DNA of 64,000 nt, from contig JAPSLB010000026.1 in NCBI GenBank assembly GCA_031181145.1, forward strand, positions 1 to 64,000, in the 5' to 3' direction. Position numbers and translations under genes: made by a program. Under the pieces are notes generated by a model. That model did no database searches. It saw nothing but the letters and a program-made list of their open reading frames with translations, and was not told where the DNA came from. The stretch is from Microvirga sp. (GTDB lineage: Bacteria; Pseudomonadota; Alphaproteobacteria; Rhizobiales; Beijerinckiaceae). Positions 44,844 to 54,414 of the stretch are shown piece after piece (the stretch's first letter is position 1; each line of letters opens with the position of its first letter).

Positions 44844-44892
44844 GTGCGTGTCCTTTCCTGTTCTGTCCTAAAGCGCGTGTCCGCGACGAAGC

Positions 44893-45501
44893 CTAGAGGT
44901 GACGGTCGAACTGAACGGCTCCTATGATCCAGAGGATCTCCGCGGGCCGGTCGCTGGTGTTGCGAAAGCTGTGAGGAAGGACGCTGTCGAAGACGAAGCT
45001 GTCTCCCTGTTTGAGGCGCGCCTCCTGCCCTCCCACCTTGAGGACGAGTTCTCCCGACAGGACGAGCCCGCCCTTCTCTGCGGGATAGCTGAGCGCCGTG
45101 TTGCCGGACTCGCCACCCGGATCGATCTTCAGGATCATGATCTGGAGATTATGATGCCCGCCTGATGTGAGCAGCTCCTTCTTCAGCGACCCGAGATCGA
45201 TATGTGGGCGATCTTCCAGGCGGCGCACGAAGGGAGGATCGACAGTCTTGCCCTGCTCCTGCGGATGCTCGCCGAACATCTCCTGGATGGGGACGTTCAG
45301 AGCGCGTCGTATCGCGGTGAGAACGCGCATCGATGGGTTGGCCAGATCGCGCTCGATCTGACTGATCATGCCGACGGATACACCCGAACGGCCTGCGAGC
45401 TCCTGAAGCGACATGCCTTTTTCATGCCGGAGGCGCCTCAAAGTCCGTCCCAGCTGATGCTGCGCCGTTTTCGAGACCGCTCCGTCCGCATTCTGCGTCA
45501 T
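44893..45501 (-). CDS. Xre-cupin transcriptional regulator
   Basis: This is a 202-residue regulator with an Xre helix-turn-helix at residues 10-70 (LGRTLRRLRHEKGMSLQELA, GRSGVSVGMISQIERDLANP) and a C-terminal cupin (about 115-195; ILKIDPGGESGNTALSYPAE, GLVLSGELVLKVGGQEARLK, GDSFVFDSVLPHSFRNTSDR). The ATG at 45501 is preceded by GGAGGG. This architecture (PuuR, SutR-like) senses small ligands, often amines or amino acids, in the cupin. It is the first gene of the oxidase-aldolase-DUF296 operon and is divergent from the peptide ABC transporter operon. The dyad at 45559-45612 lies between, so it likely controls both arms. Confidence 0.92.
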   Translation of the reverse strand: MTQNADGAVSKTAQHQLGRTLRRLRHEKGMSLQELAGRSGVSVGMISQIERDLANPSMRVLTAIRRALNVPIQEMFGEHPQEQGKTVDPPFVRRLEDRPHIDLGSLKKELLTSGGHHNLQIMILKIDPGGESGNTALSYPAEKGGLVLSGELVLKVGGQEARLKQGDSFVFDSVLPHSFRNTSDRPAEILWIIGAVQFDRHL

Positions 45502-45558
45502 ATACCCTCCCCCACAAACGCCTCTCACAGACGCCCTTTTAACAGAATTCCATGTCGT

Positions 45559-45612
45559 CGGCAGAATAGTAAAATTTGAACGTCGATTTTTTCACTATCT
45601 TCAGTTCTGCCG
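45559..45612. promoter_or_regulatory. Operator-like dyad between the Xre-cupin gene and the ABC operon
   Basis: Perfect 8-bp arms CGGCAGAA (45559-45566) and TTCTGCCG (45605-45612) flank an AT-rich core that also holds ATAGT and ACTAT in inverted order. It sits 58 bp from the regulator start and 154 bp from the ABC operon start. Position and symmetry suggest the regulator's binding site; it could also form an mRNA leader hairpin. Confidence 0.5.
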
Positions 45613-45765
45613 TCTCATGATCGGGGAGCGCAAGAAGCGCACTACATGACAAAAAAAGCCTTGAGTCAGGAAGTTAGACGAAGGTTTAACACGCATTATC
45701 GGAGTTGCCCTGTCGACTCGAACCATCCCTCTTGTAAGAATTTTCAATGACCGTTTATGATCTGA

Positions 45766-47451
45766 GTGAAAACAGGGTGGGACAATCGATTGATCTCGGC
45801 AAGCGCGAACTCAGTGGCGGCGAAAACACGCGAGGCGGTGCTATCGGTGCGCGACCTCACCGTTAGTCTGCCGGCCGGCATGGAGCGCCCGTATGCGGTC
45901 GAGAGCATTTCATTCGATCTCGTGCACGGGCAGATTCTCTGCATCATCGGCGAATCCGGCTCTGGCAAATCCGTCACGGCAAATGCCGTGATGGGACTTC
46001 TGCCGCGCGCAATCCGGGTCGTGTCGGGATCTATCCGTTGCGACGGGTCCGATCTAGTGAAGGCCAGCCCCGAAGCGCTGCGCAGTCTCCGCGGCCGCGT
46101 GGTCTCGATGATCTTCCAGGATCCCCTGTCGGCGCTCAATCCGCTGATGACCGTCGGCGATCAGATCACGGAAGTGATGTTGGCGCATGACGAGGGGACT
46201 GCCGAAAGCCGGCGTGCGCGTGCGATCGAGCTGCTGAAAGAAGTGGGGCTTCCTGATCCCACGCTGATGTACCACCAGTATCCGTTCCGCCTTTCCGGAG
46301 GTCAGCGCCAGCGCGTGATGATTGCGATGGCCCTGGCGCTGGAGCCGAGCATTCTGATTGCGGACGAGCCCACGACCGCTCTGGATGTGACGACCCAGGC
46401 GCAGATTCTGAAGCTCATTCGTGACATCCAGCGGCGCAAGGGGATGAGCGTGATGTTCATCACCCACGATTTCGGAGTCGTCGCCGAGATTGCCGACAGC
46501 GTCATCGTCATGGAGAAGGGTCATATCGTGGAGCAGGGCTCCGCGCAGCAGGTTCTGAAGTCTCCCAGCCATCCTTATACGAGGCGCCTGATCGCGGCCG
46601 TGCCCCGCTTGACCGGCGAGGACCGCTCATTGCCACACGCGGACGACCGGGAAACCATCCTGAAGGTCGAGAACCTGACCAAGGTCTATCGAAGCGGCAG
46701 CCGCTTCTTCGGCACGGAGCGTGTCGTCAAGGCGGTGCAGGGTGTTTCGTTCGATCTGGCGCGCGGTCGCACTTTGGGCGTCGTCGGGGAAAGCGGTTCA
46801 GGGAAATCGTCTCTAGGCAGATTGCTGATCAAGCTGATGAACAGCGACGGCGGCCGCATTCTCTTCGACGGGCAGGATATCGCGACGCTGACCGAGGATG
46901 CGTTCCGCCCTGTGCGGCCGAAGATCCAGATGATCTTTCAGGATCCGTTTGCCTCGCTCAACCCGCGCTCCACCATCGGTCACATCCTCACCGTGGGACC
47001 GGTTTCCCATGGAGTGCCTTATGAGCAGGCGCGCAAGGACGCGCAGAGGCTTCTGGAGCATGTGGGGCTGGATGCCGGAGCTTTCGGCCGCTACCCTCAT
47101 GAATTCTCGGGCGGACAACGCCAGCGTGTCGGCATAGCGCGGGCACTCATGTTCAAGCCCCAATTGCTGATCGCAGACGAGGCCGTCTCCGCGCTCGATG
47201 TCTCGATCCAGGCACAGATCCTCAGGCTTCTGGACCAAATCCAGCGCGAGACCGGCGTGTCGATGATCTTCATCACGCATGATCTGCGCGTAGCCAGCCA
47301 AATCTGCGACGAGATTGCCGTGATGCAGCGCGGCCGGATCGTCGAGCAGGGGCCGCCGTCGCAGATCTTCCTAAATCCGCAATCCGATTACACGCGTGAG
47401 TTGGTTGCGGCGATTCCGGGCGAGCGGCCGGAACCGGGACACCCGGCCTAA
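45766..47451 (+). CDS. Peptide/opine ABC transporter, fused double ATPase (DppD-DppF/GsiA type)
   Basis: This 561-residue protein has two complete ABC cassettes. Cassette 1 (about 25-280) has Walker [15 protein letters not shown], signature [14 protein letters not shown] and Walker [14 protein letters not shown]. Cassette 2 (about 300-560) has [28 protein letters not shown] and [14 protein letters not shown]. Each ends with the oligopeptide-type tail ([28 protein letters not shown]). It powers uptake through the two permeases encoded downstream. The start is a GTG at 45766, not strongly supported; a TTG at 45781 or nearby is possible. It is the first gene of a five-gene operon. Confidence 0.93.
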   Translation: MKTGWDNRLISASANSVAAKTREAVLSVRDLTVSLPAGMERPYAVESISFDLVHGQILCIIGESGSGKSVTANAVMGLLPRAIRVVSGSIRCDGSDLVKASPEALRSLRGRVVSMIFQDPLSALNPLMTVGDQITEVMLAHDEGTAESRRARAIELLKEVGLPDPTLMYHQYPFRLSGGQRQRVMIAMALALEPSILIADEPTTALDVTTQAQILKLIRDIQRRKGMSVMFITHDFGVVAEIADSVIVMEKGHIVEQGSAQQVLKSPSHPYTRRLIAAVPRLTGEDRSLPHADDRETILKVENLTKVYRSGSRFFGTERVVKAVQGVSFDLARGRTLGVVGESGSGKSSLGRLLIKLMNSDGGRILFDGQDIATLTEDAFRPVRPKIQMIFQDPFASLNPRSTIGHILTVGPVSHGVPYEQARKDAQRLLEHVGLDAGAFGRYPHEFSGGQRQRVGIARALMFKPQLLIADEAVSALDVSIQAQILRLLDQIQRETGVSMIFITHDLRVASQICDEIAVMQRGRIVEQGPPSQIFLNPQSDYTRELVAAIPGERPEPGHPA

Positions 47452-47507
47452 TCCGTTCCAACTACAAAAACAGACGCCTGTTGATGCCTGACAAGGGAAA
47501 TTATCCA

Positions 47508-49178
47508 ATGACTGATAAAATTCGCAACGCCTCGACAACTACGCGCCGACAGGCGCTGAAGATGATGGCTCTGACGGGCGTGGCAGGGATTTTCGCCCCG
47601 AACCTTCTTGGGAAGCCGGCTTTCGCGGACACGCCGCCCTCAAAGCCGACAGGACGCATCGTCATTGGCTTTTCGCAGGAGCCGACCGTCTTCAATCCGC
47701 TGATGCCCAGAATCGAAGTGGATGACGGCGTCCACTTCTCCCTGTTCGACGCCCTCTTCCGCATCGATCCCGAAGGGCGCTTCCAGCCCGCACTTGCTGC
47801 GGAAGTCCCGACCACCGAGAACGGCGGCATCTCGAAGGACGGATTGGAATGGCGCATTAAGCTCCGGGACGACGTCAAGTGGCATGACGGCACGCCCTTC
47901 ACCGCAGAGGATGTGAAATTCACCCTCGAACTGGTGGTCGACCCGAACTTCCGCAGCTGGCGCACGGCCGGACATTCCCTGGTCCGGAACATCACCGTCG
48001 TCTCGCCGACGGAGCTGACGTGGCAGATGGAGACCGCCTTTGCACCCTATCTGTCGATCCTCGCCGATACCTTCATTGTGCCCAAGCACGTGCTGGAGCC
48101 CGAGCAGGACCGCAACACGGCCCCCTTCAACAACGCCCCGATCGGCACGGGGCCTTTCAAGTGGGCCAACCGCGTCGCAGGCGATCATCTCGAACTGGTG
48201 GCCAACCCGGACTATTACGGCGAGGGTCCCTATGTCGAACGGCTGGTCTACAAGTACATTCCTGACCTGACCGTGCTCTACACACAGTTCAAGAGCGGCG
48301 ACATCGATATCATAGGATCGCAGTACATCACCCCCGACAATTTCGACGAGGCCAAGAAGCTTCCGGGGAAGGTCGTCAATCTCGTGCCTTCGGCGACGGT
48401 GGAGTGCATCTACCTCAATCTGGGACGGCCGCAGTTTCAAGATCCCGCGGTGCGGCAGGCGATCTACGCTGCCCTGGACAAGCAGACGATTATCGACGCT
48501 CTCTATTACGGGTTGCCTACCCCGACCGAGAGCTACATGCCGCAGCAATCGTTCTACTATAATCCCGACCTGCCGAAGCATGAGTACAATCTCGAACGTG
48601 CCCGTGAGCTTCTGGACGGCGCCGGATGGAAGCCCGGTTCCGACGGGATCCGCGCCAAGGACGGCGTGAGGCTATCCTTCACCAATTCGACCACGTCGGG
48701 GAATCATCTGCGTGAACAGACGCAGCAGTTCATACAGCAGTCGCTCGCCGAGATCGGCATCGAGATGTCCATCTCGAACCTTCCGCCGGCGGTGATGTGG
48801 GGAGAGTACTGGACCAAGTCCCAGTTCGACACTGTGATCGTGGGTATCATCTTCATGACCGGTGCCGACCCCGATGTGACCTCCCGCTTCCATTCGGGTG
48901 CGATCACGATCAAGGGCGGACGTGGGGCCAACAACGGCCAGTATGCCAACGAAGAGGTCGATACCCTGCTGGAAGAGGGCGGACGGACGTTCGATCCGGA
49001 GGCGCGCCGTGCGATCTACAACAAGGTCCAGGAGAAGATTCGGGCGGACCTGCCCCTGCTTCCGATATTCCAGACGGTGACCGTGCGCGGCCACAAGGCC
49101 GGCATCGAGGGTATCGTGCCCAACATCAACACCCGTATCGATACGTGGCACGCGGCCGCCTACCGCTGGAAGAAGTGA
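47508..49178 (+). CDS. ABC transporter substrate-binding protein, family 5 (peptide type)
   Basis: This is a 556-residue periplasmic protein with a Tat-like signal (STTTRRQALKMMALTGVAGI, twin Arg) and cleavage near residue 39 (AFADTPP). The ligand-binding domain shows family-5 landmarks: GRIVIGFSQEPTVFNPL, WRIKLRDDVKWHDGTPFTAE DV and TGPFKWANRVAGDHLELVAN, then YLNLGRPQFQDPAVRQAIYA. The start is at the ATG 47508, since an earlier TTG at 47481 lacks support. It delivers a peptide, opine or amino-acid derivative to the permeases. It follows the ATPase gene by 56 bp. Confidence 0.92.
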   Translation: MTDKIRNASTTTRRQALKMMALTGVAGIFAPNLLGKPAFADTPPSKPTGRIVIGFSQEPTVFNPLMPRIEVDDGVHFSLFDALFRIDPEGRFQPALAAEVPTTENGGISKDGLEWRIKLRDDVKWHDGTPFTAEDVKFTLELVVDPNFRSWRTAGHSLVRNITVVSPTELTWQMETAFAPYLSILADTFIVPKHVLEPEQDRNTAPFNNAPIGTGPFKWANRVAGDHLELVANPDYYGEGPYVERLVYKYIPDLTVLYTQFKSGDIDIIGSQYITPDNFDEAKKLPGKVVNLVPSATVECIYLNLGRPQFQDPAVRQAIYAALDKQTIIDALYYGLPTPTESYMPQQSFYYNPDLPKHEYNLERARELLDGAGWKPGSDGIRAKDGVRLSFTNSTTSGNHLREQTQQFIQQSLAEIGIEMSISNLPPAVMWGEYWTKSQFDTVIVGIIFMTGADPDVTSRFHSGAITIKGGRGANNGQYANEEVDTLLEEGGRTFDPEARRAIYNKVQEKIRADLPLLPIFQTVTVRGHKAGIEGIVPNINTRIDTWHAAAYRWKK

Positions 49179-49256
49179 TGTGACGTCCAGGCCGCCGCCC
49201 CCGCGTCGGGCGGCGGTCTCCCCTATCATCGGAAAAGAGAAACAACGGGAGCCTGA

Positions 49257-50207
49257 ATGTTCGGATACCTTCTGAACCGGCTATGGCAGAGCATCGTGCT
49301 GCTCGTGATCGTTTCGATCATCGGTTTCGCGGTTCTTAACCTGATACCGGGCGGTCCGTTGTCGCAATTCGCACTCACTCCCGGCATGACCCAGGAGGCC
49401 ATGGACCGCATTGCAGAGCAGATGGGGCTTAACCGGCCGCTGCCGGTTCAATATCTCGACTGGGCATGGCGTCTGGTACAGGGTGATTGGGGGACATCCT
49501 ACCGCGACGGACAGCCGGTGCTGAACGTTATCGGCCGGCATGTGTTCGCCACGCTTCTGCTGATGGGAACATCTACGGCGATCTCCATTGCCATTGGAAC
49601 CTGGATCGGAATTCGCGGCGCGACGCACCGTTATTCCCTGTTCGATTACACGGTGACCGTAGGAGCCATGATCGCGCTGTCGATTCCGACATTCTGGTTC
49701 GGCCTCGTCGGCATTTACATCTTCTCGCTGAAGCTGGGGTGGCTTCCAGCAGGCAACATGTACACCATCGGCGATGGATCCGCGCTCAACTATCTGCGCC
49801 ATCTGATCATGCCCAGTGTCGTGCTGTCGCTCGTGAACGTGGCGATCTGGAGCCGCTACATGCGCACGGCGACCCTGGACGTCATCAATCAGGACTTCGT
49901 CAAGACCGCCCGGGCGAAAGGACTGACCGAGCGCCGCGTGCTGATGAAGCATGTCGTCGGGAATGCGCTTATCCCAATGATCACTCTCGCCGGAATGCAG
50001 TTGCCTGGCCTTCTGGGTGGTGCGCTGGTCACCGAAACCGTCTTTACCTGGCCCGGCATGGGACGATTGTTCCTCGACAGCCTCGGTTACAACGATTACC
50101 CGGTCGTCATGGGACTGCTGATGTTCTCAGCCATTCTCGTGCTGATCGGCAATCTCATCGCCGATCTTGTGGTGGCCGCGGTCGATCCACGTACCCGTCT
50201 CGACTGA
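49257..50207 (+). CDS. ABC transporter permease 1 (DppB/GsiC type)
   Basis: This 316-residue permease has six helices. The opening GYLLNRLWQSIVLLVIVSII GFAVLNLIPGGP is the DppB family start. A periplasmic loop contains QMGLNRPLPVQYLDWAWRLV QGDWGTSYRDGQPV. The ATPase-contact EAA loop is YMRTATLDVINQDFVKTARA KGLTERRVLMKHVVGNALIP. It forms the channel with permease 2. It lies 78 bp after the binding protein and 34 bp before permease 2. Confidence 0.94.
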   Translation: MFGYLLNRLWQSIVLLVIVSIIGFAVLNLIPGGPLSQFALTPGMTQEAMDRIAEQMGLNRPLPVQYLDWAWRLVQGDWGTSYRDGQPVLNVIGRHVFATLLLMGTSTAISIAIGTWIGIRGATHRYSLFDYTVTVGAMIALSIPTFWFGLVGIYIFSLKLGWLPAGNMYTIGDGSALNYLRHLIMPSVVLSLVNVAIWSRYMRTATLDVINQDFVKTARAKGLTERRVLMKHVVGNALIPMITLAGMQLPGLLGGALVTETVFTWPGMGRLFLDSLGYNDYPVVMGLLMFSAILVLIGNLIADLVVAAVDPRTRLD

Positions 50208-50241
50208 GGCCGATCCGTCATGCCGAATGCAGGAGAATAAT

Positions 50242-51120
50242 ATGACCGCACTCGCAGCCACGTCCGCGCCGTCTGCCTGGTGGCAAAGCCGTGGTGTCCG
50301 CCGGTTCATGCGTCACCGGCTGGCGATCGTCGGGCTGGTGATGATCGCGGCACTGACGCTGGCCTGCGTCCTGGGCCCGTATCTGCTGCCCTACGACGCG
50401 CTCTATATCGACCTGCGGGCACGCTTCTCGCCTCCGCTGACGGGTAGCCACTATCTGGGCACGGATCCTCTGGGGCGTGATCTGGCGGCGCGCCTGCTCA
50501 TAGCCGGTCGCATATCGCTGCTCGTGGGCTTCTTCGCGATGCTGCTGTCGACGCTCATCGGCACGGTCATCGGCGTCGTGGCCGGATACTGGGGGGGCTG
50601 GATCGGGGCCGCGCTGATGCGTTTCGTCGATGCGTTCCTGTCCTTTCCTTCGATCTTCCTCCTACTCGCGCTTGCGGCTTTGCTCGAACCCAACCCGCTG
50701 ATGATCACGCTGATCATCGCCCTCACCAGCTGGATGGAGGTCGCCCGTATCGTGGAGGCGGAGGTGCGCTCGCTGCGCGAACGCGACTTCGTTCTGGCAG
50801 GGCGCATGCTCGGGCTTCGGAGCATGCACATCATGTTCCGTGAGATTCTACCCAATGCGGTGGGACCGATCATTGTTGCGGCCACGCTGACGGTCGCCCG
50901 CGCAATTCTTCTCGAAGCCTATATCAGCTTCCTCGGTTATGGCATCCAGCCGCCGCTGCCGAGTTGGGGCAACATGCTCAATGGTGCCCAGCAATATCTG
51001 GCGAGCGCACCCTGGCTGGCAATCATTCCCGGCATCGCGATCACGATGGCCGTGACCAGCTTCAACTTCATTGGCGATGGTTTGCGTGACGCACTCGACG
51101 TGCGCAGTGACCACTTTTGA
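50242..51120 (+). CDS. ABC transporter permease 2 (DppC/GsiD type)
   Basis: This is a 292-residue permease. The N-terminal segment RRFMRHRLAIVGLVMIAALT is typical of DppC. SPPLTGSHYLGTDPLGRDLA ARLLIAGRISLLVGFFA is the strongly conserved family block, and the EAA loop is EVRSLRERDFVLAGRMLGLR with LPNAVGPIIVAATLTVARAI. It ends SFNFIGDGLRDALDVR. AGGAG is 6 bases before the ATG at 50242. It pairs with permease 1. The dehydrogenase gene follows after 25 bp. Confidence 0.94.
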   Translation: MTALAATSAPSAWWQSRGVRRFMRHRLAIVGLVMIAALTLACVLGPYLLPYDALYIDLRARFSPPLTGSHYLGTDPLGRDLAARLLIAGRISLLVGFFAMLLSTLIGTVIGVVAGYWGGWIGAALMRFVDAFLSFPSIFLLLALAALLEPNPLMITLIIALTSWMEVARIVEAEVRSLRERDFVLAGRMLGLRSMHIMFREILPNAVGPIIVAATLTVARAILLEAYISFLGYGIQPPLPSWGNMLNGAQQYLASAPWLAIIPGIAITMAVTSFNFIGDGLRDALDVRSDHF

Positions 51121-51145
51121 TGGCATATCCACAACGGACCACAAC

Positions 51146-52072
51146 ATGACTCTGCTTGCCAATATCGATGCCGTACGTGGAGAAAGCCTGCGAAAGCGTT
51201 TCGCGGATATACTGCCAGATCAGAGGATCGTACTCGCCGACGAGGAGTTCGACAAAGGCGCCATTCGCTACATACTGACCTGGAAAGTTCCCGACGATCT
51301 GTCTTCATTCCCCGCGCTTGAAGTCATCTTTTCGATCGGCGCGGGAGTTGATCAGTTCATCCAAACATCAATACCAAAGGGCGTCGCTCTGGTCCGTCTG
51401 GTTGATCCAGGCCTCACGTCCATGATGCAAGAATACGTCACCATGGCCGTTCTCGGTCTGCATCGTGACCTTCCGGCCTATCTTGCCCAACAGCGCAGCG
51501 AGGTCTGGGGACAAGTCTCCGTGCCGCCGCCGGCAGGAGAAAGACGTGTCGGCGTCATGGGACTCGGGGAATTGGGAAGGGGGGCTCTGAGGGCTCTGGC
51601 ACCGTTCGGCTTTCCCCTGGCGGGCTGGGCCCGCAGCGAGCACGTCATCGAGGGTGTGGATTGTTATCATGGCACTGATGGATTGGAGGCCTTCCTTTCA
51701 AGGACCGATATCCTCGTCTGCCTTCTTCCGCTTACATCTCAAACGGAAGGTATACTCAACGGCACGTTGTTCTCGCAGCTTCCGGAAGCCGCCGCGCTTG
51801 TCCATGTCGGCCGCGGGCGCCAGCTGAACCATATGGACCTCATCGAGGCCTTGAACGCCGGTCAGCTGCGGTCTGCCGTCATCGACGTGACCGAACCCGA
51901 ACCGCTTCCGCCTGGGCACCCCTTCTGGTCAGATCCGCGTATTCTTCTCACCCCTCATATCGCTTGCATCACCCGGGTCGATATGCTGGCGCCTGCAATT
52001 GCTGCCAATCTGCTCAATCACCGGCAAAGCAAGCCTTTGCTTGGCGAGGTCGCATTGGATCGCGGGTACTGA
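51146..52072 (+). CDS. ghrA: 2-hydroxyacid dehydrogenase, glyoxylate/hydroxypyruvate reductase A-like
   Basis: This 308-residue D-2-hydroxyacid dehydrogenase has an N-terminal catalytic lobe (LEVIFSIGAGVDQFIQTSIP), the NAD(P) fold RVGVMGLGELGRGALRALAP FGFPLAGWARS, and the active-site Arg in LVHVGRGRQLN, Glu in VIDVTEPEPLPPGHPFW and His in LTPHIACITR. The pattern is that of GhrA, which reduces glyoxylate and hydroxypyruvate. The fold-2 residue after WAR (Ser-Glu) favours NADPH. As the last gene of the peptide-type ABC operon, it probably handles glyoxylate or a keto acid produced by the oxidase and aldolase of the divergent arm. Confidence 0.9.
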   Translation: MTLLANIDAVRGESLRKRFADILPDQRIVLADEEFDKGAIRYILTWKVPDDLSSFPALEVIFSIGAGVDQFIQTSIPKGVALVRLVDPGLTSMMQEYVTMAVLGLHRDLPAYLAQQRSEVWGQVSVPPPAGERRVGVMGLGELGRGALRALAPFGFPLAGWARSEHVIEGVDCYHGTDGLEAFLSRTDILVCLLPLTSQTEGILNGTLFSQLPEAAALVHVGRGRQLNHMDLIEALNAGQLRSAVIDVTEPEPLPPGHPFWSDPRILLTPHIACITRVDMLAPAIAANLLNHRQSKPLLGEVALDRGY

Positions 52073-52266
52073 CATCGCAACGAATTGTCGGCGCCCGCTG
52101 CGTTCTAAGTATTGAATAAGGCAAAACAGATGCTTGGTTGCCATGTGATCTATGGCGACAGGAGCTTTCGCGGGCATGGCTGAAGCATGGGAGTCTGACT
52201 GTGATCCTGCGACAGCGGAATCAGGCAGGTTCTCAATGCTCGTGCACTGAACATGTACTCCATCAA

Positions 52267-52698
52267 TCACTCTGCGTTATGGTCAGGGCGTTGGGTAAGA
52301 CACGGATCCAGAACAACATAGTTCGAGGCCATCCTGTTGTAGCTTCCGGTCATGATCACGATATCACCGACCTTCAGGTCATTCGTCCTGTACGTTATGC
52401 AGAGGACCTTCGCGTCCGGCTCGCTGCAGATGCCCATATAGGCGAGCACGCCATCAAAGTGCACCAGACTGAGAGCGCCGACGGCGCTGAAGTCGATGCG
52501 ATCCAATCCTTCCGGCGTAGGCACGTTCCGGATCGCATCCTTGATCTCATGGCATCGAGCTGATTTTTCGGGAAGCGCCTCAGCGGGTGCGAACGGGCCC
52601 CCGTCAGTGTTGCTCTGTCCCAACGCGCCTCGGGCTGGCGCAATGGCTGCGGTAAGTATGACAAGGATGGTGTACCAGGGATGAAGGATACTTGTCAT
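52267..52698 (-). CDS. Secreted hypothetical protein
   Basis: About 143 residues from the ATG at 52698. A signal peptide is present (WYTILVILTAAIAPARGALG, cleavage near residue 26). The mature part begins SNTDGGPFAPAEALPEKSAR and continues CHEIKDAIRNVPTPEGLDRI, LSLVHFDGVLAYMGICSEPD and CITYRTNDLKVGDIVIMTGS YNRM. Four cysteines could form two disulfides. No family is recognised. It stands alone, converging with the dehydrogenase gene and followed on its 5' side by a long gene-poor stretch. Confidence 0.72.
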   Translation of the reverse strand: MTSILHPWYTILVILTAAIAPARGALGQSNTDGGPFAPAEALPEKSARCHEIKDAIRNVPTPEGLDRIDFSAVGALSLVHFDGVLAYMGICSEPDAKVLCITYRTNDLKVGDIVIMTGSYNRMASNYVVLDPCLTQRPDHNAE

Positions 52699-53494
52699 TT
52701 GCTTCCCACGTTGCTCAATGCTGCGGATCGATCGGCATCTTGAAGAGCGACAGGCACGGTCCGGGGCTGCTAGCATATGGACCTGCCAATCACCATAAAG
52801 CGCGGCGCGTGCGGCCTGCTGAAGAGCCGCACTGCAGATAAGCCTCTGAAAGCAATGGTTTGCGCGGGCGTTCGAACCAAGGCCCTTTCGACCAAAAGCC
52901 AAGTGCTCAACGAGACTTCCTCAGCTCTATGAAGCGCCTTTCCTCTTCACATCAATCTAAGCGATCATGTGATCCAGGACAATTTCCTGTATGCGCGAAG
53001 CATCGGAGTCTCTACGTCCCTATACCAGTTCCAAAGTCAAAAATCCCTCGTGAGCAAAACGCGTAGAGGATTCTTGCCGGGCAAAGATCAAGGTAGCGAA
53101 TGGTTCTGGGATAAGCCTCCAGCCCTTCCTGAACATCATTCTCACATTGCCTTGGTTGTCTGCAGATTTCCGCGGTCATTTTTGACGGACACCGATCGAA
53201 GATCTCCTCCGGCAATCTTTGCGGAAGATCTGCGGCCGCGGCGGCTCGATCCTATTACGCAGCAGATTGGGCCGCCCACGGCAGCGATCGCCGAGTCGCA
53301 AAAAAAGGAAGTAACTCCCAAGCATACTATCCTTCCTAGAAGGACTAATTTCTGGAAGATCTTGGTATCAAAGCTCAGAACTTGACCGAGCTGCGGCAGA
53401 ATAATGGCAAGGCTAAGGTCAAGCTTGGAGGGCACATGCCATATTTCTTGTTCTATCCAGTATTGGTGAAAGCCAATGCATGTCCTGTCATTAC
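52699..53494. other. Gene-poor stretch of about 800 bp
   Basis: Open frames here (for example 52969-53385 on the plus strand) lack a ribosome-binding site and family patterns, and base composition is lower in GC than in neighbouring genes. A small dyad ATTGG/CCAAT lies at 53462-53477 near the promoter of the secreted-protein cluster. The stretch may be decayed sequence; I see no RNA gene. Confidence 0.4.
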
Positions 53495-53528
53495 TTAGGT
53501 TTCTTGTGACCTAACACTCAACTTGACA
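53495..53528 (+). promoter_or_regulatory. Putative operator and -35 region of the secreted-protein cluster
   Basis: A perfect dyad TTAGGT (53495-53500) and ACCTAA (53509-53514) is followed by TTGACA (53523-53528), a consensus -35 box. The base 17 further on starts TGAACA, a weak -10. The first secreted-protein gene starts at 53567 behind AGAGG. The layout suggests a regulated sigma70 promoter. Confidence 0.4.
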
Positions 53529-53566
53529 TCGGCGTCTTCCGAAACTGAACAACAGAGGACATAAAC

Positions 53567-54274
53567 ATGACGCGGATACTCTTTGCCGCTGCGGCAGTCA
53601 CTATGCTGCTCTCGACGCCGGCCCTTGCCCAGTCAACAGGGAATTCATCGAGCGGCACCTCAACCAGCAATTCAGGCGCTACCGCCATCGTGAATGGTGA
53701 TACCATCTACCATCCCGCGAAGACGAGGCAGAGAGTTGCTTCCACGGCCTCCGGCATTGCGCCTGGCCTCACGGCGGCAGGCGTTCATTCATGCGCGGGT
53801 TCGGCATCGCTCGGCGTCGGGGGCGTTGGCTTCAATTTTGGCGCCGGCGCAACCTATGAAATGCAAGAGTGTAACCGCAGGGCCTATGCGGCGACGCTGA
53901 TGGGCATGGGGCAAAACGCTGCGGCTCTCGCACTCGTCTGCAACAATCGGGAAGTTCAGACGGCGCTCAACCAGACCGGCGTGATCTGCCCTCAGCAGCG
54001 TGCGGCGGTTCAGGAAGCTCAGGCACGTGCCGCTGCCACCGGGCAGATGGTTGTCTATTACGGCGATGGCTCGGGAAATTCGGCAAGAACCCGCTACGTT
54101 CCGACCAATGGTCTCGGCGGCGCTCCGCTGATCCCGCTCGCGGGCAGTACTCATGCACGGTACGCCTCCACCACCGGCTCTATCGGGCCATCCAAGCCCT
54201 CGGCACCGCCATTTTGCTACAATCCTCGCACCTACAACCCGTCGCTCTGCGCTGGCGTGGGCGCGCCCCAATAA
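53567..54274 (+). CDS. Secreted cysteine-containing protein of unknown function (secreted trio, 1)
   Basis: This is a 235-residue protein with a signal peptide (ILFAAAAVTMLLSTPALAQ, cleavage near residue 22). A Ser/Thr/Asn/Gly-rich stretch (STGNSSSGTSTSNSGATAIV) leads to a globular core: GVHSCAGSASLGVGGVGFNF, MQECNRRAYAATLMGMGQNA, LALVCNNREVQTALNQTGVI C. The pattern C-GSAS-G...C-R...AA-AL-C...A-G-C resembles small exported proteins I recall from rhizobia and some podoviruses, not verified. Six cysteines could give three disulfides. The C-terminal tail is Pro/Ser/Tyr-rich with two more Cys. It heads a row of three exported-protein genes, each separated by a hairpin. Confidence 0.75.
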   Translation: MTRILFAAAAVTMLLSTPALAQSTGNSSSGTSTSNSGATAIVNGDTIYHPAKTRQRVASTASGIAPGLTAAGVHSCAGSASLGVGGVGFNFGAGATYEMQECNRRAYAATLMGMGQNAAALALVCNNREVQTALNQTGVICPQQRAAVQEAQARAAATGQMVVYYGDGSGNSARTRYVPTNGLGGAPLIPLAGSTHARYASTTGSIGPSKPSAPPFCYNPRTYNPSLCAGVGAPQ

Positions 54275-54279
54275 GGCGG

Positions 54280-54336
54280 CGCACCCTGAAGGGGCACGGG
54301 TGTGCAGGCCACACTCGGCGACCCTTTCAGGGTGCG
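54280..54336. terminator. Large hairpin between secreted genes 1 and 2
   Basis: Outer arms of 14-15 bases (54280-54293 and 54322-54336; CGCACCCTGAAGGG against CCCTTTCAGGGTGCG, one bulged base) enclose an inner stem GTGTG/CACAC (54300-54314). It begins 5 bp after the stop of gene 1. There is no T-tract, so partial termination or mRNA protection is likely. Confidence 0.55.
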
Positions 54337-54414
54337 GAAGAGAGTTCCGTCACCCATGCAATCGAGACGATCGCATTCACCGGGGACCAGCCCCTCATTC
54401 AAGGGAAACATCTG

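Noticed and set aside
52969-53385. 138-codon frame in the gene-poor stretch
   Set aside because: No ribosome-binding site, no family pattern, uneven composition; could be eroded sequence but not supported as a gene.
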